Assembly: GCA_002705165.1 (NCBI GenBank)
Contig: PAJC01000021.1
Span: forward strand, 25,030-36,013
DNA from: Planctomycetaceae bacterium
GTDB lineage: Bacteria; Planctomycetota; Planctomycetia; Pirellulales; Pirellulaceae
Length of the DNA stretch: 10,984 nt
Reading direction: 5' to 3'
The notes below the pieces were generated by a model, which worked only from the letters and a program-made list of their open reading frames with translations, was not told where the DNA came from and made no database searches. Shown one piece after another: positions 1 through 7,575 of the stretch (positions are counted from its first letter, which is position 1; every line of letters begins with the position of its first letter). The position numbers and the translations under genes were made by a program.

Positions 1-1233
1 GTATCCAACATCGAAAGCATCTTCATATCCCGGTGCCGGAAACTCGACTGTGCAATAAACATGGTCTTCAACCTGCCGGTCTTCACCGAAGATATGACGT
101 CCACCAACAGCATGCACACTTAGCGGCTGAGCTTTCTTGCCGTCCTGTCGAAGGGCACTACAGAAGATACCGGCAGCATCCATTTGATGGCTACCGAGTT
201 CAGCCATTAAGCCGCCCCCGGTCCGTTCCCATAATCGCCAGCGGCAAAGTTCTTCGAGTGCCGAGCGACTATGACCAGCAGGCAATTCGAAATCCTGAAA
301 ACCATGCCGAAGAGCCCGTTCCTGCCCTCCGCTTTTGTCGCTATCCCAGGCGATATACTGAGCCAGTTTCCCTTCCAGCATTTGTTTTGCAACAGGATCC
401 TTCTCTGCTTTTACCTGACGTTCAAGAGACTTGATCCCATTAGCAATCTTATCGAACCGATCCTTTTCCTCGCCTCCAATTGGAATTTCCCCCCCCGGCA
501 ATGGCATCTGCCAACTGTCGCGACCCGGCAGGTTCCCTCGGTGCCATTGAGCGCGAATATGATGCAATTCCCCGAGCGCTCCCCATTTGATGAGATTCAC
601 GGCGTTGTCATAAAGTACGCTGTAATGACGCTGGTGACCTGTCGCCAGATAAAGGTTTTTCTCTTTGGCGATCCGCCCCATGAGCTTACATTCAGCTACC
701 GTCTTGGCCATCAACTTCTCAGTCAGAACGTGTTTTCCGGCCAACATAGCGTCAATCGCAACTTGGGCATGTAGGTGCAGAGGAACGGCAATAATCACAG
801 CTTCGATTTCCGGATCTGCAAGCAATTCAGCATAGCCATCCTTATAGACGTTTACGTGCTGCCTTGCTTCCGCTTCCGTTTTCCAATTATATTTCCGCAT
901 TAAACCTGGACGAGCCGCCATTGCAGCCGGGCTGGCGTAGTCGCCATGAAACGCTCGGTGAATGTTAAAGTCCCGTAGGTCACTAATAGCCACTACCTGA
1001 CAGTATGCCGGATTCAATGCTCCAATGAGCACGCTTCCTTCATCTCCTGTACCAATAACGCCGATTCGAACCGGGTCATCGACCGTGGAGTAACCAAAGT
1101 AGGCTGCTCCCAACCCACCTCCGGAGACCAAACCTCCGGCTGCCACAGACTTAAGAAAATCACGGCGACGAACGCCAATAGCGTCAAAGTAATTACCGCG
1201 TCCTACTTCCTTTTCTTCGGGAGTCAGGTTCAT
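1..1233 (-). CDS. Gfo/Idh/MocA family oxidoreductase with Tat signal, C-terminus cut by window edge
   Basis: The minus-strand frame is open for 411 codons from ATG at 1233 to base 1, where the window ends, so the C-terminus is missing. Residues 22-28 read RRRDFLK followed by a Gly/Ala/Leu-rich stretch (31-48), a twin-arginine export signal, so the protein is probably exported folded with its cofactor. A Rossmann fold begins at about residue 55, with the dinucleotide-binding turn GTGDEG at 61-66. The HVLTEK stretch ending at Glu172-Lys173 matches the EKP-type motif of this family (Leu replaces Pro); that lysine is normally catalytic. These enzymes use NAD(P) to oxidise or reduce sugars and related compounds; the substrate cannot be told here. 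An AAGGA ribosome binding site lies 9 bases before the ATG. The gene follows the DoxX-like gene by 26 bp, so the two are probably co-transcribed. Family assignment is firm. Confidence 0.93.
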   Translation of the reverse strand, partial: MNLTPEEKEVGRGNYFDAIGVRRRDFLKSVAAGGLVSGGGLGAAYFGYSTVDDPVRIGVIGTGDEGSVLIGALNPAYCQVVAISDLRDFNIHRAFHGDYASPAAMAARPGLMRKYNWKTEAEARQHVNVYKDGYAELLADPEIEAVIIAVPLHLHAQVAIDAMLAGKHVLTEKLMAKTVAECKLMGRIAKEKNLYLATGHQRHYSVLYDNAVNLIKWGALGELHHIRAQWHRGNLPGRDSWQMPLPGGEIPIGGEEKDRFDKIANGIKSLERQVKAEKDPVAKQMLEGKLAQYIAWDSDKSGGQERALRHGFQDFELPAGHSRSALEELCRWRLWERTGGGLMAELGSHQMDAAGIFCSALRQDGKKAQPLSVHAVGGRHIFGEDRQVEDHVYCTVEFPAPGYEDAFDVGY

Positions 1234-1259
1234 AGTATGCGTTCCTTATTTATTTATTC

Positions 1260-2195
1260 TTATGCTGACTGCTCGGTTTTTCCGCAGCAGCGTTTGCAAT
1301 AGTGATTGATAATAGAATCAAGGGAAAGATACTTACCACCGCCTGCAAATGCAACGACAAGCAAGGCAAACATTTCAATCGATTGATAATAGACTGGTTG
1401 AGCACCAACAGCGCCCGGAAACTGTGTTAAGCAAACCGTCAACAAGAATCCAGCCGTGGCGATTGCAGCAATCGGGGTACAGAAACCAACCAGCAGAGCT
1501 AGCCCACAAAGTAAATCAAACCAAGGTATAAATTTGTCAATCTGGGAAGAGGAAATAGCCGGTCCATTCAATTCCCCCAATTTCAGCACTTCTCCTGCGC
1601 CAAAACTATTTAAATCTTTTTCAACACCAGCCCAAATCATGTCGATCGAACTGAGATAGCCAGCCCGAGTGGAGCTGACCTCAGCTTCCAGTTTTGCGCC
1701 TTGGCCTTGGAGGCTCTCAACACCTGTCATGTCGTTACGTGACAATTGCTCTTCACGTCGCTCCATCTGACGAAAAAATTCGATCATTTCTATATGATTA
1801 GCCACAAAGAAGGCGTCTAACTGAGCGGATCGCACTTTAAGTAGCTCAACCGCTTTTCGCTTCGTGTTATCGTTGTAACTGTGAAATGATGCGACATCAT
1901 CTAAATACGAGTTCCAGAATTCTTTGACGGAACTGGTATCGTAGCTAGGGGCACTCCAGCCAGTCGTCTGACCCGAAGGAACATAGCAGAGACGAGTTTT
2001 CCCGTCAGCATCCCACAACATTCCCTGAAACGAATCTGCCAGAGGGCCCTTGGCAGATGCCAAGAACCAGGAAGAGGAAAAACCATCCTGCATTTTAGAT
2101 GAACCTTCTTTGTAGAAGTGCCAACCTAAGGCAAGACGCAGGCAAACTAAGGCGATAATCGCTATAGTCCCCAGCTGTTTCGATGAAGCACTCAG
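1260..2195 (-). CDS. DoxX-like membrane protein with long hydrophilic insert; probable CTG start
   Basis: The product is 311 residues if started at CTG 2195. A first membrane segment lies at about 8-25, followed by the TRLALGWHF-like sequence LRLALGWHFYKEG (19-31) typical of the DoxX/DoxD/TQO subunit family. A hydrophilic, partly helical region of about 190 residues (32-222) follows. Three more hydrophobic segments lie near 225-239, 242-256 and 273-286, with the FDLLCGLALLVGF signature of the family. Ordinary DoxX proteins are about 130-150 residues, so the insert between helices 1 and 2 is an elaboration. The first ATG (2093) would delete helix 1, so it is unlikely to be the start. The frame is open back to a stop at 2220-2222 and has no ATG, GTG or TTG before 2093. 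CTG at 2195 sits 7 bases after AAGGAG. The tail ends Cys-Lys-Arg-Cys-Cys-Gly-Lys. Role is unknown; such proteins are loosely tied to redox functions. It is the first gene of the unit with the oxidoreductase. Confidence 0.85.
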   Translation of the reverse strand: MSASSKQLGTIAIIALVCLRLALGWHFYKEGSSKMQDGFSSSWFLASAKGPLADSFQGMLWDADGKTRLCYVPSGQTTGWSAPSYDTSSVKEFWNSYLDDVASFHSYNDNTKRKAVELLKVRSAQLDAFFVANHIEMIEFFRQMERREEQLSRNDMTGVESLQGQGAKLEAEVSSTRAGYLSSIDMIWAGVEKDLNSFGAGEVLKLGELNGPAISSSQIDKFIPWFDLLCGLALLVGFCTPIAAIATAGFLLTVCLTQFPGAVGAQPVYYQSIEMFALLVVAFAGGGKYLSLDSIINHYCKRCCGKTEQSA

Positions 2196-2202
2196 TGGTC
2201 TG

Positions 2203-2208
2203 CTCCTT
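2203..2208 (-). promoter_or_regulatory. Strong Shine-Dalgarno AAGGAG for the DoxX-like gene
   Basis: On the minus strand AAGGAG is followed by a 7-base spacer and an in-frame CTG at 2195-2193. This placement decides the start: no ATG, GTG or TTG lies in frame between the upstream stop (2220-2222) and ATG 2093, and the intervening codons encode an obvious membrane helix. Confidence 0.65.
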
Positions 2209-2369
2209 GTTGTATTTCTTTAAACCAATACAGGTTATCCGCATTGTGTTGTCGCAAAAACTTTATACTCTTATTATTCTAGAAAAGAGGTGTTTAGCCA
2301 ACCGGCTTAATTTGCATATCGGCCATTTCAATCCGCGATTTATACAGTATTTCCAACTCCACTCAACAG

Positions 2370-2387
2370 AATGACAAATATGTCATT
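2370..2387. promoter_or_regulatory. Inverted repeat, possible operator ahead of the hydroxyacid dehydrogenase
   Basis: AATGACA and TGTCATT form perfect 7-bp arms around a 4-base AATA centre. The repeat ends 27 bases before the ATG at 2415, in the divergent space between the DoxX-like gene and the dehydrogenase gene. The size and symmetry suit a dimeric regulator such as a TetR, GntR or MarR type, but no regulator gene adjoins it and the binding protein is unknown. A transcript hairpin of 7 bp is the alternative; it has no T-run, so it is not a terminator. Confidence 0.45.
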
Positions 2388-2414
2388 TCAACAACCTATT
2401 AAAATTTAGAAACC

Positions 2415-3392
2415 ATGAAAAAACGTGTTGTACTTTGCTTTCCGGTCACCCATGAACAAGTCGCCGAATTGGACGCCTGTAGTGATGACATTGAAGTTGT
2501 AAACGCAGGACAAACCGGAATAGCCCATGAAATCCTGAACGCTGATATCTTCGTAGGCCATGCTAAAGTACCTGTTCCGTGGAATCAGGTAGTCCGTCAA
2601 GGACGCCTCAAGTGGATTCAGTCTTCCGCGGCGGGACTCGACCATTGCCTCCAACCCGAAGTTATTGATTCTGACATTGTGGTCTCCAGTGTTTCCGGTT
2701 TATTTGCCAATCAGGTGGCTGAGCAAACGATGGCATTGCTATTCGGTGTTTACCGAAGTTCCTTGACGTTTTTCCGCGCCTCTGAAAAGCGGGAATTCGT
2801 CCGACGACCGACACTGGATTTTCACGGCCAAACGGTCGGGATCATTGGATTCGGCGGCAATGGAAGACGAATTGCCGAGGTGCTGGCTCCATGGGGTAAT
2901 CGCATTCTGGCCACGGATAAGTATCCCTGGGACAAGCCTGACTACGTCGAAAGACTCATCGCAGCGGACAAACTGAATGGAATTTTACCTGAAATCGACT
3001 GTATGATCCTATCCGTACCTCTCAATGACGAAACACGCGGAATGATTAATCGGGAAGCCCTATCTAAAATGAAAGCCGGTAGTGTCATTATCAATGTGGC
3101 TCGGGGGCCAGTCGTCAAAGAGGCCGATCTAATCGACGCATTAAGTTCAGGGCACCTAGTCGGGGCAGGTTTAGATGTCGTCGAAGTTGAACCTCTTCAT
3201 CCGACAAGCCCACTATGGACGATGGATAATGTCGTTATCAGTCCTCATGTTGGGGCCCAATCTAAATATCGTGTTCCAGATACCATTCGCTTCGTAGCCG
3301 CGAATATCCAGCGATATCTTCGTGGGGAAGAACCTCTCAATGTGGTTGACAAAAATCTGGGCTATCCTGCAAGGAAAAAACCCTGTGTCTAA
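2415..3392 (+). CDS. D-isomer-specific 2-hydroxyacid dehydrogenase family protein
   Basis: This 325-residue protein has the usual length and layout of NAD-dependent D-2-hydroxyacid dehydrogenases: a discontinuous substrate-binding domain (about 1-100 and 290-325) around a Rossmann domain. The NAD-binding turn GFGGNG is at 145-150, within HGQTVGIIGFGGNGRR. The catalytic triad is visible as Arg230 (INVARGP), Glu259 (LDVVEVEPL) and His278 (ISPHVGA). The enzyme would interconvert a D-2-hydroxy acid and a 2-keto acid in the cytosol. It resembles glyoxylate/hydroxypyruvate-reductase-like or phosphoglycerate-dehydrogenase-like members, but it lacks an ACT domain, so SerA function is not supported and the substrate stays open. 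The bases before the ATG (AAATTTAGAAACC) give no strong ribosome binding site. It is transcribed divergently from the DoxX-like gene and precedes the kinase by about 120 bp on the same strand. Confidence 0.93.
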   Translation: MKKRVVLCFPVTHEQVAELDACSDDIEVVNAGQTGIAHEILNADIFVGHAKVPVPWNQVVRQGRLKWIQSSAAGLDHCLQPEVIDSDIVVSSVSGLFANQVAEQTMALLFGVYRSSLTFFRASEKREFVRRPTLDFHGQTVGIIGFGGNGRRIAEVLAPWGNRILATDKYPWDKPDYVERLIAADKLNGILPEIDCMILSVPLNDETRGMINREALSKMKAGSVIINVARGPVVKEADLIDALSSGHLVGAGLDVVEVEPLHPTSPLWTMDNVVISPHVGAQSKYRVPDTIRFVAANIQRYLRGEEPLNVVDKNLGYPARKKPCV

Positions 3393-3434
3393 CCTCATTA
3401 ATATTCCATGAATAGCCTTGCCGTAATTGCTAAA

Positions 3435-3452
3435 AACCGTAACCATAACCGT
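3435..3452 (+). repeat. Tandem hexamer AACCGT-AACCAT-AACCGT
   Basis: Three consecutive hexamers, the middle one differing by one base, lie in the gap between the dehydrogenase and the kinase, 63 bases before the preferred kinase ATG. Short direct repeats in register can be binding sites for response regulators, but three copies in a short gap could also be chance. Confidence 0.3.
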
Positions 3453-3515
3453 TAGAGTGTCTTACTGCATCAGCGAGCCCCCGATTTGACACCCTTTAGT
3501 AATCTAAGCAATTTA

Positions 3516-4697
3516 ATGAGCGAACCTCAAATCGACGAAGCTGAAGCAATCGAGCGGCTAACCGTGACCATTACAGAAGCTCCTAACGATCAAACACTAA
3601 CTTTTGATCTGGGCCCACAAGCCTCGCTGCAATCTGACAACGAACTTGTAGAGCAGTACCACAATTTCCTGGGTGACCAACGACTTAGCTGGACGACTCA
3701 TCACCGGCTAACACGCTTACTAGGTGCCGGTGGCCAGGGAAAAGCATATCTTTCTGATCGCCGTGGAGCAGACGACTTCACAGTACCTATTGCCGTGAAA
3801 GTTTTTTCGCCCGAGCAATTCGCCAATGAAGCTGGTTACGTCGAGACAATGAAACGTCACGCCAGCGTGGCAATGCAAATCGCTCAGATCCAACATGACA
3901 ACCTGCTAGATGTCCACAACTTCGTTGACCGTAACCGCATTCGCATGCTGGTGATGGAGTGGATTGATGGACTTGATTTGCGAATGCTCCTCAGTAAAGA
4001 ACGCATGGTACGTTTACAGAAGCAGGTTTCTAAGAAACGATGGGATCGTATCAACGATCACATCTTAACCACAACTCAAGACCAGCCGCGATTCCGCTCC
4101 GGCGCTGCCGTCGCAATTATCCGGGAATGCCTCAGTGCTCTCGAAGCTTTACATCGTCACGGAATCGTTCATGGGGACATCAAACCGGGAAACATCATGA
4201 TCAAGCGAAGCGGGGCTTCGAAAATTATTGATATCGGCTCGGCTTTTTCCATTGATTCGCCTCCTCCGCATCGTACCTGCACGCCCGCCTACGCGGCCCC
4301 GGAAGTACTTAAAGGCGAAATGGCATGCCCACTTAGTGACCTAGCTAGTCTCGGCTACGTATTAATCGAGCTCATTTCCGGACGAAATCCTTTTGCCGGA
4401 AAACGAACCTATCATGAAATGGTTCAAGCGAAGCATGATCTGCCAGATCAACTGGAGGAGATACTTCCTCCCAAACTCGGGAACAAAGAATTCCTGATTA
4501 ACTTTTGTCGTAAGTTAATTGCTGTGGATCCTGCCGATCGTTTCCCCAATGCTGCCGAAGCACACATTAACCAACAGGGAGCAGCAGACTACCATCGCCA
4601 ACTCATCATGAATGCTGGTAGCGAGAACATTGAATTCGAGCACGAAATCGGACTTTGGCTTGCCGAAGTGATTCAAGGTGATGAACACAAGCTGTAA
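3516..4697 (+). CDS. Hanks-type serine/threonine protein kinase, cytosolic
   Basis: With ATG 3516 as start the protein is 393 residues. It has a non-catalytic N-terminal stretch of about 60 residues, then a kinase fold with a glycine-rich loop GAGGQG (70-75), the ATP-anchoring lysine in IAVKVF (Lys95), the catalytic loop HGDIKPGN (219-226; Asp221, Lys223, Asn226), a metal-binding DIG in place of DFG (239-241), and AAPE (260-263). The lobe-stabilising SDLASLGYVLIELISGRNPF follows. The HRD arginine is Gly, so this is a non-RD kinase, usually not controlled through activation-loop phosphorylation at that arginine. All catalytic residues are present, so activity is expected. No membrane segment or sensor domain is seen, unlike PknB-type kinases. 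A TTG at 3486 could add 10 residues; neither start has a good ribosome binding site. The gene converges with the glycosyltransferase, 6 bp apart, and lies near an FHA-domain regulator that could read its phosphorylation. Confidence 0.92.
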   Translation: MSEPQIDEAEAIERLTVTITEAPNDQTLTFDLGPQASLQSDNELVEQYHNFLGDQRLSWTTHHRLTRLLGAGGQGKAYLSDRRGADDFTVPIAVKVFSPEQFANEAGYVETMKRHASVAMQIAQIQHDNLLDVHNFVDRNRIRMLVMEWIDGLDLRMLLSKERMVRLQKQVSKKRWDRINDHILTTTQDQPRFRSGAAVAIIRECLSALEALHRHGIVHGDIKPGNIMIKRSGASKIIDIGSAFSIDSPPPHRTCTPAYAAPEVLKGEMACPLSDLASLGYVLIELISGRNPFAGKRTYHEMVQAKHDLPDQLEEILPPKLGNKEFLINFCRKLIAVDPADRFPNAAEAHINQQGAADYHRQLIMNAGSENIEFEHEIGLWLAEVIQGDEHKL

Positions 4698-4703
4698 AAC
4701 ACT

Positions 4704-5423
4704 TTACTCACTGTTCTCATGATCCTCGCGATCATGGCGTGGGTACAGCAAGGCTAGTTCTGTGGGTGAGATCCCCTTCTTTAATTTTTGTAACAAACCC
4801 CAATTCCGAAGGGTTTGACGAACAACACCATTTTGCTGCCATCTTCGGGGGGCAATTTCAATCTTTGTAGAAAGTAATTGGGGACGCATGCCGGCTTGCT
4901 TCATGCTTTCCGCCAATAACACATCTTCCATAAATGGCACTGCCTCAAACCCACCCAGATGAAAATATAGGCGCGTCGACACACAAATCCCCTGATCACC
5001 GTAGGGGCGATTAAACCATTTTACACGCCAGGCATTTCCATACTCCAACAAACGATATTTCAAACCTGCAAGCTGAATCCTCTGCCGGAAGCAGGCATAC
5101 ACATCGGATTCCGAATTAGCGAAATCACATAGTTCAGCTAGCGCCTCTGTGGACAAGCGGCAATCGGCATGCAGAAAACAGAGCAGGGGAGTGGTCGCAT
5201 TTTCAGCACCCGCATGTTGCTGTATCCCTCTCCCAGGCTGAGAAACAACAACAGTGGCTCCAGCCTGCAATGCTATTTCCGGACTACCGTCTTCGCTGCC
5301 ACCATCTACAACCACAACGTGTATTGCACCCGCATTGCAAGCAGACTCGATACAAGCTTTGAGATTTCCAGCCTCGTTAATCACTGGAATCACCACCGTC
5401 ACATCACTTGGAGATAAGCACAT
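4704..5423 (-). CDS. Family 2 glycosyltransferase, TIGR04283 (arsenosugar-type) subfamily
   Basis: This 239-residue protein opens with VTVVIPVINEAGNL, the start of a GT-A (GT2) nucleotide-sugar domain. It continues with VDGGSEDGS (39-47), a DxD-like HADC (85-88), GDQG (142-145), FMEDVLL (164-170) and RRWQQNG (193-199). The GDQG, EDV and RRWQ-NG motifs are what I recall as the signature of the TIGR04283 group, named after arsenosugar biosynthesis and often found with radical-SAM or selenium-related genes. No arsenic methyltransferase or radical-SAM gene is visible here, so the arsenosugar role is a family label, not a conclusion. There is no membrane segment. The start is 11 bp after the stop of the sigma54 activator on the same strand, with no strong ribosome binding site, suggesting translational coupling in one operon. 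Confidence 0.9.
   Translation of the reverse strand: MCLSPSDVTVVIPVINEAGNLKACIESACNAGAIHVVVVDGGSEDGSPEIALQAGATVVVSQPGRGIQQHAGAENATTPLLCFLHADCRLSTEALAELCDFANSESDVYACFRQRIQLAGLKYRLLEYGNAWRVKWFNRPYGDQGICVSTRLYFHLGGFEAVPFMEDVLLAESMKQAGMRPQLLSTKIEIAPRRWQQNGVVRQTLRNWGLLQKLKKGISPTELALLYPRHDREDHENSE
4718..4736. repeat. Perfect 7-bp inverted repeat at the 3' end of the glycosyltransferase gene
   Basis: CATGATC and GATCATG flank a 5-base CTCGC centre. It lies within the last codons of the glycosyltransferase (His-Asp-Arg-Glu-Asp-His) and 21 bp past the convergent kinase stop. It could form a hairpin in both transcripts, but no T-run follows on either strand. Confidence 0.35.
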
Positions 5424-5434
5424 AAGACAGAGGG

Positions 5435-7441
5435 TTAGGAACCAGGACGCTGGATATCATACCGTTTCAACTTACGATCGAGTGTTGATCGTTCGATACC
5501 AAGAACGCTGGCAGTGCGACTCTTATTCCAGTCATGGTAAGCAAGGGTTTTCGAAATGTGCAAACGCTCCATATCTTCCAGACTTACAGGCTTAAATGTA
5601 TCATGCTGTGACGGTATTTCCGAGGTATCCGGCGTTGCCAAATTCGACATCGACAAATCCGACGCTTCGATTTGGTTCGAACGGCATAGAACAACAGCAC
5701 GCTCCACCATATTCTTCAACTCTCGTACATTTCCTGGCCAGCGATACTTTTGAAGCTGAGCGATCGCTTCCTCACTAAACCCGGTAATTTTTCTACCTGT
5801 CTCTTCCCGAAAGCGATCGAGAAAAAAGTAGGCGAGCAATTCAATATCTTCCGAACGCTTTCGCAATGGGGGCACAAGAATCTCAACTACGTTTAACCGG
5901 AAATACAAATCGCGTCTAAAGCGACCTTCGGCAACTGCAACTTCCAGGTCACGATTAGTCGCGGCAATTACACGCACGTCGACCTCTATCGGCTGATTAC
6001 CTCCCACGCGTTCAAACGGATGACCTTCTAAAACCCGCAGAAATTTAGCCTGCACGCTGGGACTCATCTCTCCAATTTCATCAAGCATAATCGTCCCGTG
6101 GTCAGCCGCTTCAAACTTTCCTACCTTACGATCTGTTGCTCCGGTAAAGGCACCTTTTTCATGGCCAAACAATTCACTTTCGAGAAGCGACTCGGACAAT
6201 GCTGCGCAATTCATACATACAAACGGACCATTACTCCGAGGACTGGAATAGTGCACCGCGCGTGCTATCAACTCTTTGCCGACACCACTTTCGCCACGAA
6301 TCAGAACCGTCGCACGACTAGGTGCCGCCTGAACAATATCCTGCTTAACCTTCTCCAACGCAGGACTCCCTCCCACAATTTCACTTTCAGCCTCTAACTG
6401 ACTGCGTAATTGTTGGATTTCGCTACGAGATAATGACAAATCTTCAGCCAGTTCACGTTCACGACTGAGACTGCGTAATGCCAGCCCGATAATGTCGGAC
6501 AATGCTAACGCAAATTCAAGGTCCGGTGGAGAAAGTGGGCGATCACCATCGGTCGAGTAAGCATGAAGTAACCCAAGAATTCGATTGTCATAACGAATCG
6601 GAGCACAAACGATACTTGTCGAGGCGATCTCGCCCTGACTGTCGCGACTGGCAATTTTACTGTCATCGCCAATATCCGCCGCCAGCACAGCCTCACCATC
6701 TGTAAGAACGGTGGAGGCTAAATAGCTCGTTACACGATGGTACTTGGTTACATTTTTCAAAACGGATGAATCGACAACCTTTAAGTCGACGCCGGTAACT
6801 TTACCTTCAATGTCATAAGGAGCTAACAGCACCGCAGCAGCATGCGCCTGAGTACTATTAAAGATTCCTTCGAGGGCTATCTTGGAGATTTCCTGTTCAT
6901 CACTACAGCCCGCAATATCGAAGGCCAGACTACACAAATGAGCCACCGATTCTCCCATCCCCGAATCCGGCTTATTCTCACCTTGAGATTTAAGAAGATT
7001 CGTTTGTCCTTGACGATGAGTAATCGTGGCCACACTAATGGAATCCAGGACATTAGAGTCTTCCAGAAAATCGTTCGTTTGACTTCCTAGATGTTCACGC
7101 AATACTCCTGTATCCGCTTCAAACTTATCCGGGAACGCAGAAGATAGTTCCTGTACAAAGGAAAGCTGGCAATTGGCAATCCGGATGGTGTCATTGATAA
7201 CCAAATGATAATCGCCACTAATCGGCTGACCATTGAGTAATGTCCCATTACGGCTCTCGAGGTCACGCAGGACCCATTGTTCCTCACTAAAGAAAACCTC
7301 GGCATGGAACCGACTCGCGCGATCATCGGCGATTGTGACCTTATTAGTAGATGCCCGACCAATCGTTGCCGTTCTCCCTGCTTCCAGTCGGATCACGTCT
7401 ACCCACTTCGAACCTTCACGTATCACTAAATAAGCAAGCAT
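5435..7441 (-). CDS. Sigma54-dependent activator with FHA, GAF, AAA+ and Fis-type HTH domains
   Basis: Started at ATG 7441 the protein is 668 residues. An FHA domain covers about 8-96, with GR (28-29), SRFH (43-46) and [10 protein letters not shown] (62-71), the loops that bind phosphothreonine. A GAF-like sensor domain spans about 165-325, followed by a charged, probably coiled-coil linker (325-355). The AAA+ domain shows Walker A GESGVGKE (383-390), the sigma54-contacting GAFTGA (430-435), Walker B with Asp454-Glu455 and WPGNVREL (568-574). A Fis-type helix-turn-helix ends the protein (about 631-663). It should open sigma54 promoters using ATP, with input from GAF ligand binding and FHA phosphopeptide binding instead of a receiver domain. 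A TTG at 7483 gives 14 more residues, but ATG 7441 fits the usual FHA start, with AGGGA just upstream. It is first in the operon with the glycosyltransferase. The target promoters are not identified. Confidence 0.95.
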   Translation of the reverse strand: MLAYLVIREGSKWVDVIRLEAGRTATIGRASTNKVTIADDRASRFHAEVFFSEEQWVLRDLESRNGTLLNGQPISGDYHLVINDTIRIANCQLSFVQELSSAFPDKFEADTGVLREHLGSQTNDFLEDSNVLDSISVATITHRQGQTNLLKSQGENKPDSGMGESVAHLCSLAFDIAGCSDEQEISKIALEGIFNSTQAHAAAVLLAPYDIEGKVTGVDLKVVDSSVLKNVTKYHRVTSYLASTVLTDGEAVLAADIGDDSKIASRDSQGEIASTSIVCAPIRYDNRILGLLHAYSTDGDRPLSPPDLEFALALSDIIGLALRSLSRERELAEDLSLSRSEIQQLRSQLEAESEIVGGSPALEKVKQDIVQAAPSRATVLIRGESGVGKELIARAVHYSSPRSNGPFVCMNCAALSESLLESELFGHEKGAFTGATDRKVGKFEAADHGTIMLDEIGEMSPSVQAKFLRVLEGHPFERVGGNQPIEVDVRVIAATNRDLEVAVAEGRFRRDLYFRLNVVEILVPPLRKRSEDIELLAYFFLDRFREETGRKITGFSEEAIAQLQKYRWPGNVRELKNMVERAVVLCRSNQIEASDLSMSNLATPDTSEIPSQHDTFKPVSLEDMERLHISKTLAYHDWNKSRTASVLGIERSTLDRKLKRYDIQRPGS

Positions 7442-7523
7442 ACAATCCCTACAATCCGCTCCATCCGGAAGAGCCCAAGCCAATATTCAAATTTTTTTAC
7501 CCAATTACAATCCAGTCTCATAG

Positions 7524-7575
7524 TGTATCAAAAACGAACACCTGTCGATATCTCAGACTGCATTTTCTTGATACA
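7524..7575. repeat. Widely spaced 8-bp inverted pair TGTATCAA / TTGATACA
   Basis: TGTATCAA (7524-7531) and its exact complement TTGATACA (7568-7575) are separated by 36 bases, so their centres are 44 bp apart, about four helical turns. They lie 83-134 bp upstream of the activator ATG, where an enhancer-type or autoregulatory site could sit. The functional reading is speculative. Confidence 0.3.

Noticed and set aside
33..774. Plus-strand open frames of 133 and 167 codons at the left end
   Set aside because: They lie opposite the Gfo/Idh/MocA gene, which is open for 411 codons with a Tat signal and Rossmann motif; the plus-strand products resemble nothing.
2183..2374. Plus-strand open frame of 63 codons in the divergent gap
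   Set aside because: It overlaps the N-terminal coding part of the DoxX-like gene and the control region, has no ribosome binding site and no recognisable protein sequence.
4718..4736. Bidirectional intrinsic terminator between kinase and glycosyltransferase
   Set aside because: The stem is good but there is no T-run on either side, and it lies inside the glycosyltransferase coding region.
7442..7483. TTG 7483 as start of the sigma54 activator
   Set aside because: It adds 14 residues with no domain content; ATG 7441 begins directly at the FHA domain and has AGGGA upstream.
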